This document shows, in pieces, positions 26,491 through 35,813 of a stretch of DNA of 64,000 bases. Source of the DNA: Siccirubricoccus phaeus (GTDB taxonomy: Bacteria > Pseudomonadota > Alphaproteobacteria > Acetobacterales > Acetobacteraceae); contig NZ_SRXO01000025.1 in NCBI RefSeq assembly GCF_008360935.1, positions 31,174 through 95,173 of the forward strand, in the 5' to 3' direction. Numbering within the stretch: the first letter of the stretch is position 1; each line of letters opens with the position of its first letter. The notes beneath the pieces are model-generated. The model was not told the origin of the DNA and ran no database searches. It saw nothing but the letters and a program-made list of their open reading frames with translations. The translations under genes were made by a program, and so were the position numbers.

Positions 26491-27468
26491 ATGTTTCGTC
26501 GTAATGTGCTGGCTGCCGGCCTGGGTGCCGGGGCCGCTGCCTTGGTGCATCCCGCCTTTGCCGACCCCGCCTGGCCGACCCAGCCCGTACGGCTGGTGGT
26601 GCCTTTCTCCGCCGGCGGCCCCACCGACATCCCGGCCCGGCTCTTCGCCGACGAGCTTTCCAAATTCCTCCCTCAGCGCATCGTGGTGGAGAACCGCACC
26701 GGCGCCGGCGTGGTGGTCGGCAGCGAGATGGTGGCGAAGGGGCCGAAGGACGGCAACACGCTGCTCTACAACACCATCGCGCATTCCGTGCTGCGGCCGC
26801 TCTTCCCCCGGCTGAGCTTCGACCCGATCGCGGATTTCCAGCCCGTGGTGCTGGTCGGCGTGATCCCGATGGTCATCACGGTGAACAAGGATTTCCCGGT
26901 CCGCACGCTGCAGGACCTCGCGGCGCTGCTGAAGAAGGAGCCGGGCAAGTACGACTACGCCTCCTCCGGCAATGGCGGGGCGCTGCACCTGGCCTCCGAG
27001 CTGTTCCTGCGCGCCGCCGGGGCGCGGGCCAACCACGTGCCCTATCGCGGCACGGCGGCGGCCATGCCGGATGTGCTGAATGGCGCCATCCCCATCATCA
27101 TCGACGTGGCGACGACGGCACTGCCTTACGTGCAGCGCGGCGAGACCCGCGCCCTGGCGGTGATGTCCAGCAAGCGCATCGCCAGCATCCCGGACGTGCC
27201 GACGACGGCGGAGGCTGGCTTCCCCGGCCTCGAGGCTTACACCTGGCACATGGTGCTGGCGCCGGCAGGCACGCCGATGCCGGTGGTGCAGGAGATCAAT
27301 GCCGGCTTCAACCGCGTCGCCGCCATGCCTTCGGTGCAGCAGAAGCTGGCCGACCTCGCCATGGAGCTGCGCAGCGACACCACGCCGGAGAGCGCGGCGG
27401 CATTCCTGCGCAGCGAGGCGGCGAAGTGGGAAGGCATCATCCGCGATGCCGGCATCAAGGTGGATTGA
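26491..27468 (+). CDS. Tripartite tricarboxylate transporter-type (Bug/TctC) periplasmic receptor
   Basis: A 325-residue periplasmic binding protein. The start MFRRNVLAAGLGAGAAALVHPAFADP follows GGAGAGATTG; the signal peptide has a twin-Arg-like N-terminus. Mature-domain hallmarks of the Bug family are WPTQPVRLVVPFSAGGPTD, VVENRTGAG and the later HVPYRGTAAAMPDVL. Bug proteins bind carboxylates such as citrate or nicotinate and usually serve TctAB permeases, which are absent here. It lies 49 bp after ugpC on the same strand. Confidence 0.93.
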   Translation: MFRRNVLAAGLGAGAAALVHPAFADPAWPTQPVRLVVPFSAGGPTDIPARLFADELSKFLPQRIVVENRTGAGVVVGSEMVAKGPKDGNTLLYNTIAHSVLRPLFPRLSFDPIADFQPVVLVGVIPMVITVNKDFPVRTLQDLAALLKKEPGKYDYASSGNGGALHLASELFLRAAGARANHVPYRGTAAAMPDVLNGAIPIIIDVATTALPYVQRGETRALAVMSSKRIASIPDVPTTAEAGFPGLEAYTWHMVLAPAGTPMPVVQEINAGFNRVAAMPSVQQKLADLAMELRSDTTPESAAAFLRSEAAKWEGIIRDAGIKVD

Positions 27469-27611
27469 GCGTTCACGGCTGACGCATCCGTGAGTTCGGT
27501 CCAGGATCTGGCGTGACATAGAGCACAGTCGCGGACCGTTGCTCCTCGGCACCCTCCGCCCGCCCTGTGCCGGGTCCTGCACCCGGCCAGGCGCCAGGGA
27601 GGGAGAGCGAC

Positions 27612-29246
27612 ATGGAAGGACGCCACGGCATGCTGCCGCGGGGGCTCGAGGAAGCCATCCGCCGGCAGGAGGAATTCGGCCGCTTCGGGCAGATGTTCCC
27701 GCAGCTTCCGCCGCTCGAGGTGCCTGACGACGCGTTGCGGCAGCTCGCCGCCACCATGCTGGATGACGGGACCTCCGGCGACAACCTGAACGTCCCGGCC
27801 GGCTACACCTATCTCGGCCAGTTCATCGACCACGACATCACCCTCGACACCTCGGCGCTGGGCGAGGCGCTGAACGATCCGCGCGGCCTGATCAATTTCC
27901 GCACGCCGCGGCTCGACCTGGACTGCGTCTATGGCGGCGGCCCGGGCGCCATGCCGCAGCTCTATGACAGGCGGGACGGGCGCAAGCTGCTGATCGGCCG
28001 CTGCGTGGCCGGCGGCGGCGGCGATCCGGGCGTGAAGGCCGGGCTGCCCAATGATCTGCCGCGGACGCGCGAAGGCCTCGCGGTGATCGGCGACCCGCGC
28101 AATGACGAGAACCTGCTGGTCGCGCAGACCCATCTCGCCATGCTGAAATTCCACAACAAGGTGGTCGATCACCTGGATGCCGAGGGCCAGGTCCCGGCCG
28201 GCCAGCGCTTCGAGGCCGCGCGCCGCCTGGTGCGCTGGCACTACCAGCACATCGTGCTGTTCGACTTCCTCGACCGGCTGATCGACATGAACGAGCTGCA
28301 GGACGTGCTGACCGGCGGTCGCAAATTCTACTGCTTCGAGAAGCAGAGCGAGTATGCCGAGCCCTATATGCCGGTGGAATTCTCCGTCGCCGCCTATCGC
28401 CTCGGCCACTCGATGGTGCGGGAGGCGTACAGCCACAACCGGGCCTTCAACCAGGATGCCGGGCCGGCCACCTTCGGCTTCCTGTTCAACTTCACCGGCA
28501 AGTCGGGCGGCATCGTCGGCGATCTGGCGCCGGACCCCGCCGACCAGGCCGCCATCCTGGCGCTGCAGCAGGCCCTGCGGCTGCCGGGGCTGCAAATTCC
28601 CGGCGGGCCGCAGATCCCGCCCCTCTTCTCCGCCACCCTGCCGGGCGACTGGGCGATCGACTGGCACCGCTTCTACGAACTCGGCCAGCCGAAGAAGGCG
28701 CCTGCCGGGGCGAAGAAGGCGGATGGCACGCCTTCCACCGAGAACCACTTTCACCTGAACCATGCACGGCTGCTGGACCCCTATCTGGTGCCGGCGCTGC
28801 ACAAGCTGCCGCACGAGGCGAAGCTGTTCGACAGCCTCGCCTTCCTCAACCTGAAGCGCGGCGTGAAGATGCAATTGCCGAGCGGCCAGGCGGTGGCGGA
28901 GGCCATGGACATCGCCGCGCTGCGGCCGGCGGAGATCGCCGAGAGCGGCAGGGATGGCGCCATGGCGGCGAAGCTCGGCCTGCATGAGACGACGCCGCTC
29001 TGGTACTACATCCTGAAGGAGGCGCAGCTCCGCGGGAATGGCGGCAACCGGCTGGGCCCGGTGGGCAGCCGCATCCTGGCGGAGGTCTTCGTCGGGCTGC
29101 TGGAGGGGGATGCGGAAAGCTTCCTGAAACAGGATCGCAACTGGAAGCCGACCCTGCCCGCGGCCAATAAGGGCAGCTTCACCATGCCGGATCTGCTGCG
29201 CTTCGTCGGGGATCTCGACCCGATCAACGAGGCGGGGAGCTTCTGA
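27612..29246 (+). CDS. Animal-type haem peroxidase family protein
   Basis: A 544-residue peroxidase starting MEGRHGMLPRGLEEA after GGAGGGAGAGC. The distal-site motif GQFIDHDITLD supplies His74 with Asp and Gln neighbours. The central GDPRNDENLLVAQTHLAMLKFHN gives the conserved Arg and the HN motif. The proximal ligand is His266 in AAYRLGHSMVREAY. These are the marks of the peroxidase-cyclooxygenase (myeloperoxidase-like) superfamily. No signal peptide or membrane segment is seen, so it is cytoplasmic or exported by another route. It probably oxidises halides, lipids or phenols with peroxide; substrate unknown. It appears to stand alone. Confidence 0.92.
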   Translation: MEGRHGMLPRGLEEAIRRQEEFGRFGQMFPQLPPLEVPDDALRQLAATMLDDGTSGDNLNVPAGYTYLGQFIDHDITLDTSALGEALNDPRGLINFRTPRLDLDCVYGGGPGAMPQLYDRRDGRKLLIGRCVAGGGGDPGVKAGLPNDLPRTREGLAVIGDPRNDENLLVAQTHLAMLKFHNKVVDHLDAEGQVPAGQRFEAARRLVRWHYQHIVLFDFLDRLIDMNELQDVLTGGRKFYCFEKQSEYAEPYMPVEFSVAAYRLGHSMVREAYSHNRAFNQDAGPATFGFLFNFTGKSGGIVGDLAPDPADQAAILALQQALRLPGLQIPGGPQIPPLFSATLPGDWAIDWHRFYELGQPKKAPAGAKKADGTPSTENHFHLNHARLLDPYLVPALHKLPHEAKLFDSLAFLNLKRGVKMQLPSGQAVAEAMDIAALRPAEIAESGRDGAMAAKLGLHETTPLWYYILKEAQLRGNGGNRLGPVGSRILAEVFVGLLEGDAESFLKQDRNWKPTLPAANKGSFTMPDLLRFVGDLDPINEAGSF

Positions 29247-29253
29247 TGGAGAT

Positions 29254-29400
29254 GGGGGCTTCGCCCCCTGTATCAGTCGGCGGGTTCCGCCGTCGGGTCT
29301 GGAACTCAGACCGGGGTCCGGGGGGGTGGTCCACCCCCCGGCGGGGTCCAGGGGCAGAGCCCCTGGTGGGGGCGGGGGCCAAGCCCCCATTCTTTCCTGG
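29254..29400. repeat. GC-rich palindromic intergenic repeat
   Basis: Immediately after the peroxidase stop is the hairpin GGGGGCTTCGCCCCC (29254-29268), identical to that at 47417-47431 after mltG. Further stems follow (a CTGGAACTCAGACC block, GGGTGGTCCACCCC, AGGGGCAGAGCCCCT and GGGGGCCAAGCCCCC). This fills the convergent gap to the next minus-strand gene and may terminate both transcripts. Confidence 0.6.
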
Positions 29401-29401
29401 C

Positions 29402-30637
29402 CTACCCGCGCGCCCCCAGCCGCCCCTGCAGTGCTGCCACCGCCGCTTCCGCCGGCGCCACCGTCACCAGGCGGCCGCCCTGCCATTGCAGCAGGCTCGG
29501 CCGCGCCCTTTGGTTCTGCCCCTTCTCGTCGAATCGCGCGCCCCAGCCGCTGGGGGTGCTGCCCTCGGCGATGTCGCTGGAGAGCAGCGCCGTCCGCAGC
29601 CGGTCCTTGTCCAGGCTGCCGGCGCGCTGCATCGCCTCGAAGGCGATCCGCGCCCCGGCGAAATTCGCCAGGGAATGGCCGGAGCGCGGCTCGCTGCCAT
29701 AGCGCCGCTGATACAGCTCGGCGAAGGCGGCAGCGCCGGGCGCGGCGCGCTCATTCACCGCGAATTGGGTGAAGTCCACATTCATCGTGCCCTCGAATTC
29801 CGGGCCGATGGCGCGGGCCGTCTCCGTCAGGCTGTAGCCGGCGCCGCCGCCGATGACCATGCGCGGCCGCCACGCCGCCTCCCGCAACGCCCGGTAGAAC
29901 AGCAATATGTCGTTCTGATAGCCGCTATGCAGCACCACCTCGGCGCCGAGGCCGCGCAGCCGCTGCACCAGCCCGCCCATATCGGCGCCGCGCAGCGGGT
30001 AGGCCATGCGCTCCAGCAGCTTCAGGCCGCGCGCCTTCGCCTGCGCCTCCTGCGCCGTGCCGAGGCTCTGCCCGTAGAGTCCGTCCTCATGCAGGATGGC
30101 GAGCTTCAGCCCCTCCGGCGGCGCGCCCAGCAGCGGGCAGAGCGCATCGGGGATGGCGTTCACCCCCTCCCGCGCGAAATCCGCGGCGCGCGGGCAGGTG
30201 CGGAAGACGAAGCGGAAGCCGCGCTCGGTGATGGCATCGGCGATGGCGCCCAATTCGAAATAGGGCATGCCGGCCAGCTCGCTCGCCTGGGTGGCGGCGA
30301 AGCTGAGGGCGGAGGCGAAAGTGCCGAGAATGGCGCTGACGCGGGCTTCCGTCGCCAGGCGCCGCACCTCCGCCATGGCCTGGGGCTGCTCCTGCGCATC
30401 GCCCTTCGCCAGGCGGATCGGCCGCCCGAGCAGCCCGCCCGCCGCGTTGCGCTCCTCCGCCGCCAACTCCAGCCCGCGGAAGCTTTCATCGCCCAGCAAG
30501 GCGAGCGGGCCGGTGACGGGGTAGAGCGCGCCGAGGCGCAGCTCATTGGCGGGCGGCGGCGCCTGCTGCGCGGCAGCGCCCCCGGCCGCAAGGGCGGCGA
30601 GGCTGCCCAGCAGCGGGCGGCGGGCGATGCCGGTCAT
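29402..30637 (-). CDS. ABC transporter substrate-binding protein (Liv type), orphan
   Basis: A 411-residue periplasmic binding protein. I start it at MTGIARRPLLGSLAALAAGG (30637), which gives a normal signal peptide cleaved near AAAQQA; the longer open frame upstream overlaps the divergent oxidoreductase. The mature part has LGALYPVTGPLALLGDESF and AAEERNAAGGLLGRPIRLA, the Liv-type fold signature. No permease or ATPase is adjacent, so it must work with a transporter encoded elsewhere or have become a sensor component. Divergent from the quinone oxidoreductase at 30792. Confidence 0.9.
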   Translation of the reverse strand: MTGIARRPLLGSLAALAAGGAAAQQAPPPANELRLGALYPVTGPLALLGDESFRGLELAAEERNAAGGLLGRPIRLAKGDAQEQPQAMAEVRRLATEARVSAILGTFASALSFAATQASELAGMPYFELGAIADAITERGFRFVFRTCPRAADFAREGVNAIPDALCPLLGAPPEGLKLAILHEDGLYGQSLGTAQEAQAKARGLKLLERMAYPLRGADMGGLVQRLRGLGAEVVLHSGYQNDILLFYRALREAAWRPRMVIGGGAGYSLTETARAIGPEFEGTMNVDFTQFAVNERAAPGAAAFAELYQRRYGSEPRSGHSLANFAGARIAFEAMQRAGSLDKDRLRTALLSSDIAEGSTPSGWGARFDEKGQNQRARPSLLQWQGGRLVTVAPAEAAVAALQGRLGARG

Positions 30638-30791
30638 GGCGCGGTTCCGAAGGGCGGGCGCGCGGATACTCTCCGGCCCGGCTGCTCGTGGCAACCCCCG
30701 CCGCCGCTCTTCTGCCGCTGCGCTTGACGACGGCCCGTGCCGCGCCGATTGGTGGAGCGCCCCAGGGGGCGGATAACAGGGAGACGCCGGA

Positions 30792-31799
30792 ATGCCGAAC
30801 CTGCCAGACAGCATGCGCTTCATCGACCATGGCAAGGGCGGCGGGCCGGAGGCGATGGTGGTGGCCGCCGCGCCGCTGCCGCAGCCGCGCGCGGATGAGG
30901 TGCTGATCCGGGTGATGGCCGTCGGCGTGAACCGCCCGGATGTCGCGCAGCGCAAGGGCGAATACCCGCCGCCGCCCGGCGCCAGCCCGGTGCTCGGCCT
31001 GGAATGCGCCGGGGAGGTGGTGGCCGCGGGCCCGGAGGCCGGGCCGTGGCAGCCCGGCGACAAGGTCTGCGCCCTGACCAATGGCGGCGCCTATGCGGAA
31101 TACTGCTTGGCGCCGGCGGCGCAATGCCTGCCCTGGCCGAAGGGCTACGACGCGCTGCGGGCCGCGGCGCTGCCGGAGACCTTCTTCACCGTCTGGGCGA
31201 ATCTCTTCGGCCATGGGCGGCTGGCGAAGGGTGAGACGGTCCTGGTGCATGGCGGCACCTCCGGCATCGGCGTCACCGCCATCCAACTTGCGAAGGCGTT
31301 CGGCGCGACGGTGATCGCGACCGCCGGCAGCGCGGAGAAATGCGCGGCGATGACGGCGCTCGGCGCCGATCATGCGGTGAATTACCGGGAACAGGATTTC
31401 GTCGCGGCGGTGAAGGACGCCACCGGCGGCAAGCTGGCCGATGTCGTGCTGGACATGGTGGGCGCCGAGTATTTCAACCGCAATTTGCGCTGCCTGCGGA
31501 TGGATGGGCGCCTCGTCATCATCGCCTTCCTCGGCGGGTTCGAGGTGGATAAGGCCGATCTGCGCCCGGTGATGGTGCGGCGGCTGACGGTGACTGGCAG
31601 CACCATGCGGCCGCGCACCACGGCGCAGAAGGGCGAGATCGCCGCTTCGCTGCGCGAGAAGGTGTGGCCGCTGCTGGAGGCGGGGCGCTGCGCCCCGCCG
31701 ATCTTCAAGGTGTTCCCGCTGGCGGACGCGGCGGCGGCGCATGCGCTGATGGAGAGCAGCCAGCATATCGGCAAGATCATGCTACAGGTCGCCGATTGA
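30792..31799 (+). CDS. NAD(P)H quinone oxidoreductase, zinc-independent MDR (PIG3-like)
   Basis: A 335-residue medium-chain dehydrogenase/reductase. The GroES-like N-terminal part has [33 protein letters not shown]. The Rossmann domain has [22 protein letters not shown]. It lacks the structural and catalytic zinc cysteines, as in quinone oxidoreductases of the TP53I3/PIG3 group. It reduces quinones or enones with NADPH in the cytosol. ATG 30792 is preceded by a GGGAGAC site. It diverges from the orphan binding protein. Confidence 0.92.
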   Translation: MPNLPDSMRFIDHGKGGGPEAMVVAAAPLPQPRADEVLIRVMAVGVNRPDVAQRKGEYPPPPGASPVLGLECAGEVVAAGPEAGPWQPGDKVCALTNGGAYAEYCLAPAAQCLPWPKGYDALRAAALPETFFTVWANLFGHGRLAKGETVLVHGGTSGIGVTAIQLAKAFGATVIATAGSAEKCAAMTALGADHAVNYREQDFVAAVKDATGGKLADVVLDMVGAEYFNRNLRCLRMDGRLVIIAFLGGFEVDKADLRPVMVRRLTVTGSTMRPRTTAQKGEIAASLREKVWPLLEAGRCAPPIFKVFPLADAAAAHALMESSQHIGKIMLQVAD

Positions 31800-31840
31800 T
31801 GTCCCGGCGCCGCGGCCCTTCGGCGCGCTGCCCCGAGCTG

Positions 31841-31893
31841 CGTGGCCCGGAACCGCGTGGCCCGGAACCGCATGGCCCGGAACCGCATTGCCC
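31841..31893 (+). repeat. 15-base tandem repeat, about 3.5 copies
   Basis: The unit CGTGGCCCGGAACCG occurs at 31841-31855 and 31856-31870, then as CATGGCCCGGAACCG at 31871-31885, with a partial copy from 31886. It lies in the gap between the quinone oxidoreductase and the DMT permease. Being a multiple of three, copy-number change would not shift any frame running through it. Confidence 0.85.
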
Positions 31894-31989
31894 TGGGCAG
31901 CGCCGGCTTTGGCCACCCGCCCTGGTCGCCGGTGGCCGGCCGACTCCGCGCGGCCCGGGACCGGGATCTGCAGGGGGCAGGGCCGCCGC

Positions 31990-32907
31990 TTGAGCGCACC
32001 ACCGCTGCGGCTGCGCGAGGGGCTGGGCTACCTCGCCATATCGGTCGTGCTGTTCGGCGGCATCTGGCCGGTCACCAAATCGGCGCTGGCGCATGCCTCG
32101 CCGCTGTGGTTCGCCTTCAACCGCGCGGCGATGGCGGCGCTGGTCGCGGGGCTGCTGCTGGCGCTGCGGCGGCGCGTCGCCTGGCCGGTGCGGCGGGACT
32201 GGCCGACGGTGCTGACCATCGGGCTGCTGCAATTGGGCGGCTTCTTCGCCATGTCGCACCTGGCGCTGGACTACATCCCGGCCGGGCGCACCGCGATCCT
32301 CGCCAGCGTCACCATCTTCTGGCTCATCCCGCTTTCCGTCTGGGTGCTGGGGGAACGGGTCGCGGCGCTGCAATGGGCGGCGGTGGCGGCGGGGCTGGCC
32401 GGGGTGGTGGTGCTGATGCAGCCCTGGACCATCTCCGCCGGCACGCTGGCGCTGCTGCCGGGCTATGCCATGCTGCTGGTGGCGAGCCTGTTCTGGTCCA
32501 TCGCCATATTGGTCACGCGGCGCTTCCCGCCGGCGCATTCGGCGATGGAATTGCTGCCCTGGTGCTTCGCCCTGGCGGCGCTGTTCCTGCTGCCGCTGGC
32601 GCTGTGGCGGGAGCCTTCGGGGGGCATCGGCGTGGCGGCCTGGCCGCAGGCGGTGTTCGTGGGGGCGGTGGCGGCGCCGCTCGGCACCTGGGCAACGATC
32701 GAGACGGGAAGGCAGCTTTCGGGCACCATGGCTTCGGTGGGGTTCCTGCTGGTGCCGACGCTGGGGGTGACGCTCTCCACGCTTTGGCTGGGAGAGCCGC
32801 TGGGCTGGGATTTGCTGCTGGGCGGCGGGCTGATCGCGGCGAGCGTGGTGCTGGCGGCGCTGGGCGCGGCTTCTGGACGGGCGGCGGTGAGGCCGGCGGG
32901 ACGGTAA
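31990..32907 (+). CDS. EamA/DMT family transporter
   Basis: About 305 residues with ten hydrophobic segments in two EamA repeats (first ISVVLFGGIWPVTKSALAHA, second beginning near YAMLLVASLFWSIAILVTRR). Drug/metabolite transporters of this type export amino acids or metabolites through the inner membrane. I used TTG 31990 because the residues after it lead straight into the first membrane segment. The frame is open back to 31888 through the 15-base repeat, giving a Pro/Arg-rich leader that looks non-coding. Confidence 0.85.
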   Translation: MSAPPLRLREGLGYLAISVVLFGGIWPVTKSALAHASPLWFAFNRAAMAALVAGLLLALRRRVAWPVRRDWPTVLTIGLLQLGGFFAMSHLALDYIPAGRTAILASVTIFWLIPLSVWVLGERVAALQWAAVAAGLAGVVVLMQPWTISAGTLALLPGYAMLLVASLFWSIAILVTRRFPPAHSAMELLPWCFALAALFLLPLALWREPSGGIGVAAWPQAVFVGAVAAPLGTWATIETGRQLSGTMASVGFLLVPTLGVTLSTLWLGEPLGWDLLLGGGLIAASVVLAALGAASGRAAVRPAGR

Positions 32908-32957
32908 GGCCGGCGGCCGCCGGGGCTGGCGGGACCGCCGCCGGCGGCGACAAGGGC

Positions 32958-33755
32958 ATGGCCACGGCCCTGCCCCAACCGAGGCAATGGATCGGGGCCA
33001 TGGACATGCTGAACGCGGTGGAGATGGGCGAGGGCCCGCCGGTGGCGATCCTGCACGGGCTGTTCGGCAGTGCGCAGAATTGGGGCGCCATCCAGAAGGC
33101 GCTGGCGCCGCGGCATCGGGTACTGGCGGTGGATCTGCCGAATCACGGCGCCTCGCCGCACAGCCCGGATATGAGCTACCCGGCCATGGCGGCGGCGGTG
33201 GCGGAGAGGCTGAGGGAGCCGATGGCGCTGCTCGGCCATTCCATGGGCGGCAAGGTGGCGATGGCGCTGGCGCTGGCGCAGCCGGAGAGGGTGACGCGGC
33301 TGGTGGTGGCGGATATGGCGCCCGTCACCTATCCGCCTTCCGCCATGCGCGGCTATGTGGCGGCGATGCAGGCGGTGGAATTGCGGCCGGGGCTGACGCG
33401 CCGCGAGGCCGATGCCGCCCTGGCCCCGGCCGTGGACTCCCCGGCGGAGCGGGGCTTCCTGCTGCAGAATCTCCGCTTTGGCGAGGGCGCGCCGGCCTGG
33501 CGCCTGGGGCTGGAGGAGATCGCCGCGGCGATGCCGGTGCTCGAGAGCTTTCCGGATTTCGACGCGCCCTATAAAGGCCCGGTGCTGGTGGTGAGTGGCG
33601 AGCGGTCCGGCTATGTCCGCCCGGCCAGTCACGCCGCCTTCCGCGCCTTGTTCCCGCACGTGGAATTCGCCGTGGTGCCCGATGCCGGCCATTGGCTGCA
33701 CGCCGAAAACCCGAAGGCGTTCCTCGGCCTCATCGAGCCGTTCCTGGCCGGCTGA
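32958..33755 (+). CDS. Alpha/beta hydrolase
   Basis: About 265 residues of alpha/beta-hydrolase fold. The oxyanion region is AILHGLFGSAQNW, the nucleophile elbow is LLGHSMGGKVAM with the serine, the acidic residue is likely in VLVVSGERSGYV or nearby, and the catalytic His is in PDAGHWLHAENP. The architecture resembles YbfF-type esterases (short-chain acyl or acyl-CoA esterase). ATG 32958 and ATG 33000 are both possible starts; homology-like sequence begins after the second. It follows the DMT gene by 50 bp on the same strand. Confidence 0.9.
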   Translation: MATALPQPRQWIGAMDMLNAVEMGEGPPVAILHGLFGSAQNWGAIQKALAPRHRVLAVDLPNHGASPHSPDMSYPAMAAAVAERLREPMALLGHSMGGKVAMALALAQPERVTRLVVADMAPVTYPPSAMRGYVAAMQAVELRPGLTRREADAALAPAVDSPAERGFLLQNLRFGEGAPAWRLGLEEIAAAMPVLESFPDFDAPYKGPVLVVSGERSGYVRPASHAAFRALFPHVEFAVVPDAGHWLHAENPKAFLGLIEPFLAG

Positions 33756-33774
33756 GCGGCTGCTGCAAGCCACG

Positions 33775-33889
33775 GGTCAGGACTCGGACCGGGGTCTGGG
33801 GACCGGTCCGGTCCCCGGCGGAGGTGCAGGGTCGCGGGCACTGCCCGCGACGGGCCTCCTGCCTGGGTTCAGGGGCGGAGCCCCTGTCG
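33775..33889. repeat. GC-rich intergenic repeat between convergent genes
   Basis: The 115-base gap holds GGACCGGTCCGGTCC and AGGGGCGGAGCCCCT stems. It also holds a block starting GGCGGAGGTGCAGG and containing TCGCGGGCACTGCCCGCGA and GGGCCTCCTGCC. That block recurs with few changes at 47582-47630. It is probably a shared structured element acting at 3' ends. Confidence 0.6.
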
Positions 33890-34222
33890 TCACCCGACTC
33901 CGAGCAGCTCCACCTCGAACAGCAAGGTCGCGTTCGGCGGAATCACCCCGCCCGCCCCGCGCGCCCCGTAGCCCAGTTCCGGCGGAATGATGAGGGTGCG
34001 CTCGCCCCCCACCTTCATCCCTGCTACCCCCTGATCCCAGCCCGCAATCACATGGCCGGCGCCGAGCAGGAACACGAAAGGCTCGTCCCGGTCGCGGGAG
34101 CTGTCGAATTTCCGGCCCTTGTTCTCCGGCGCCGCGGCGTCGAACAGCCAGCCGGTGTAGTGGACTTCCACATTCTGGCCGGGCAGGGCTTCCGCGCCGG
34201 TGCCGAGTTTGCGGTCGATCAT
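33890..34222 (-). CDS. FKBP-type peptidyl-prolyl cis-trans isomerase
   Basis: A single-domain 110-residue [24 protein letters not shown] at the N-terminus. The PPIase core residues are visible: [58 protein letters not shown] and [15 protein letters not shown]. No signal peptide, so cytoplasmic. It catalyses proline isomerisation during folding. It lies 97 bp downstream of the metallophosphoesterase gene on the same strand. Confidence 0.95.
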   Translation of the reverse strand: MIDRKLGTGAEALPGQNVEVHYTGWLFDAAAPENKGRKFDSSRDRDEPFVFLLGAGHVIAGWDQGVAGMKVGGERTLIIPPELGYGARGAGGVIPPNATLLFEVELLGVG

Positions 34223-34319
34223 GCCGAAGCCCTCCTCGGAGCATTGTCGGGCCAGGCGGCGACTCGCCGGCGGTGCCGGCGTGACCCCGTTCTGACGGTG
34301 GGCGGAGGGTGTAGCCGGT

Positions 34320-35291
34320 TCAGCCCAGCTCCACCATCGTCACTTCCGGCGGCATGCCGAATCGCACGGGCATGATGGAATTGCCGATGCCGCCGGAGAC
34401 CACCAGATGGCGGTCTCCCTCCTGAATCGCGCCATAGGCGAAGCGGTTCCCGAAGCGGCTGGGGACGATGGGCGACCAGCCGAAGGCCCGCACTTGGCCG
34501 CCATGGGTGTGGCCCGAAAGGGTGACGGCGACGCGGGAGGGAACGCGGGGAAAGATGTCCGGCTCATGCGCCAGCAGGATCACCGGCGCCGCGTCCGTCA
34601 CCTGGGCCAGGGTGCCGGGCAGGTCGTCCGTGCCGTGCCAGGTGCCGCGGCGGCCATAGGCCCATTGGCTGCCGAGGCCGGCGACCCAGACCTTCTGCCC
34701 GCCATGCTCCACCGCCCGCACCTCATTGTGCAGGATGGGCAGGCCGGCCCCGGCGAAATCCGCCATGATGGAATGCGGCAGGGGGGCACGCTTGGCCTGG
34801 GTCTCCGCATCCTCCCACCAATCATGGTTGCCGAGGATGGCATGCACCCCGAAGGGGGCGCGGAGGCCGGCCAGCACATCGGCGACCTGGCGCATGCTGG
34901 GGCGCTGGGTGACGAAGCGGTGGTCCGCCAGATAGTCGCCCAGCAGCACCACCATGTCCGGCTTCTGGGCATTGGTCAGCGCCACGGCGCGGGCCAGGCG
35001 GGCCAGGGGGGTGTGGGGGCCGCCGCAATGCGGGTCCGCGATCAGGGCGATGGAGAGTTTCCGGCCGGTGGGCCAGCCGGGCGGGGTCAGGCGGTGGCGC
35101 ACCACCTTGAGGCGCAGCCCCGGCTCCCAGGCCGCGGCATAGCCGGCCAGGCTGGTGCCGCCGATGCCGAGGCTCGCCGCCCAGCGCAGCAGGCGGCGAC
35201 GGCGCAGGCCGCGCGGCCGGGTTTCCGGCGGCGCGGCGCGGCTTTGCGTTGAATCGTCCAGGGGCGCGAAAGCCGCCCAATCACCATCCAT
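34320..35291 (-). CDS. Metallophosphoesterase (YaeI-like)
   Basis: A 323-residue calcineurin-like phosphoesterase with an Arg-rich N-terminus and one hydrophobic segment ([25 protein letters not shown]), either a Tat-type signal or membrane anchor. All five metal motifs are present: IADPHCG (Asp-x-His), [22 protein letters not shown] and LSGHTHGGQ. The order and spacing match the YaeI/UDP-diacylglucosamine-like group. It hydrolyses phosphoesters, possibly of lipids, at the periplasmic face; substrate not proven. Confidence 0.92.
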   Translation of the reverse strand: MDGDWAAFAPLDDSTQSRAAPPETRPRGLRRRRLLRWAASLGIGGTSLAGYAAAWEPGLRLKVVRHRLTPPGWPTGRKLSIALIADPHCGGPHTPLARLARAVALTNAQKPDMVVLLGDYLADHRFVTQRPSMRQVADVLAGLRAPFGVHAILGNHDWWEDAETQAKRAPLPHSIMADFAGAGLPILHNEVRAVEHGGQKVWVAGLGSQWAYGRRGTWHGTDDLPGTLAQVTDAAPVILLAHEPDIFPRVPSRVAVTLSGHTHGGQVRAFGWSPIVPSRFGNRFAYGAIQEGDRHLVVSGGIGNSIMPVRFGMPPEVTMVELG

Positions 35292-35813
35292 GCCGAACCC
35301 CGAAGCCTCCGCGCAACCTGTCCTGCCCCTGTTCCGAACCCGTCACCCCCCGCGACCCTTGCCGCGCGGGCCAGCGACCCTCTGGGGGCCGGTGGCCTGC
35401 GGTCCCGCACAGCGCCGGGACCCCTCGGCGGCAGGGCGTTGGTCCGCCCCCCAGGAGGGTGGCCGCCCGCCATGCGGCCGGAAGCGCCTTGCCCCGGCGG
35501 GGCTGGCAGAGGCCATCCCGGCCAGCCCGCCTGCCCCGGGGGGCGGCGGGCCTGCCTGCCGGCGCATGACCCCGCCGGCGCGGCCCCATGGCACGCCGCG
35601 CCAGGGCGGCGGTGGCGGGGCCGGCGCCGAATGGGCGACGGCGATGAGCGGTTCCCCCTTTATGGCCCAGACCTGGCTGACGGAAAATGAATCGCCGCCG
35701 GGCCCCGGCGCCGCCGGCTTACGGCGCGCGGGGCGCTACGTCCAGCCTTGTATGTGCGGCATGTGCAGCAGGGTAGCGGCCGTTCCGGACTCCGCCTTCA
35801 TTGCGGCCTGCCT
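35292..35813. other. 522-base intergenic region with no supported gene
   Basis: Several frames are open by chance because of extreme GC, but none has a credible ribosome site, domain or hydrophobic pattern. A 16-base direct repeat (CCTTCATTGCGGC at 35795 and 35811) sits at the 3' end of the glycosylase gene. The promoter of the metallophosphoesterase should lie near 35300-35400; no motif stands out. Confidence 0.4.
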
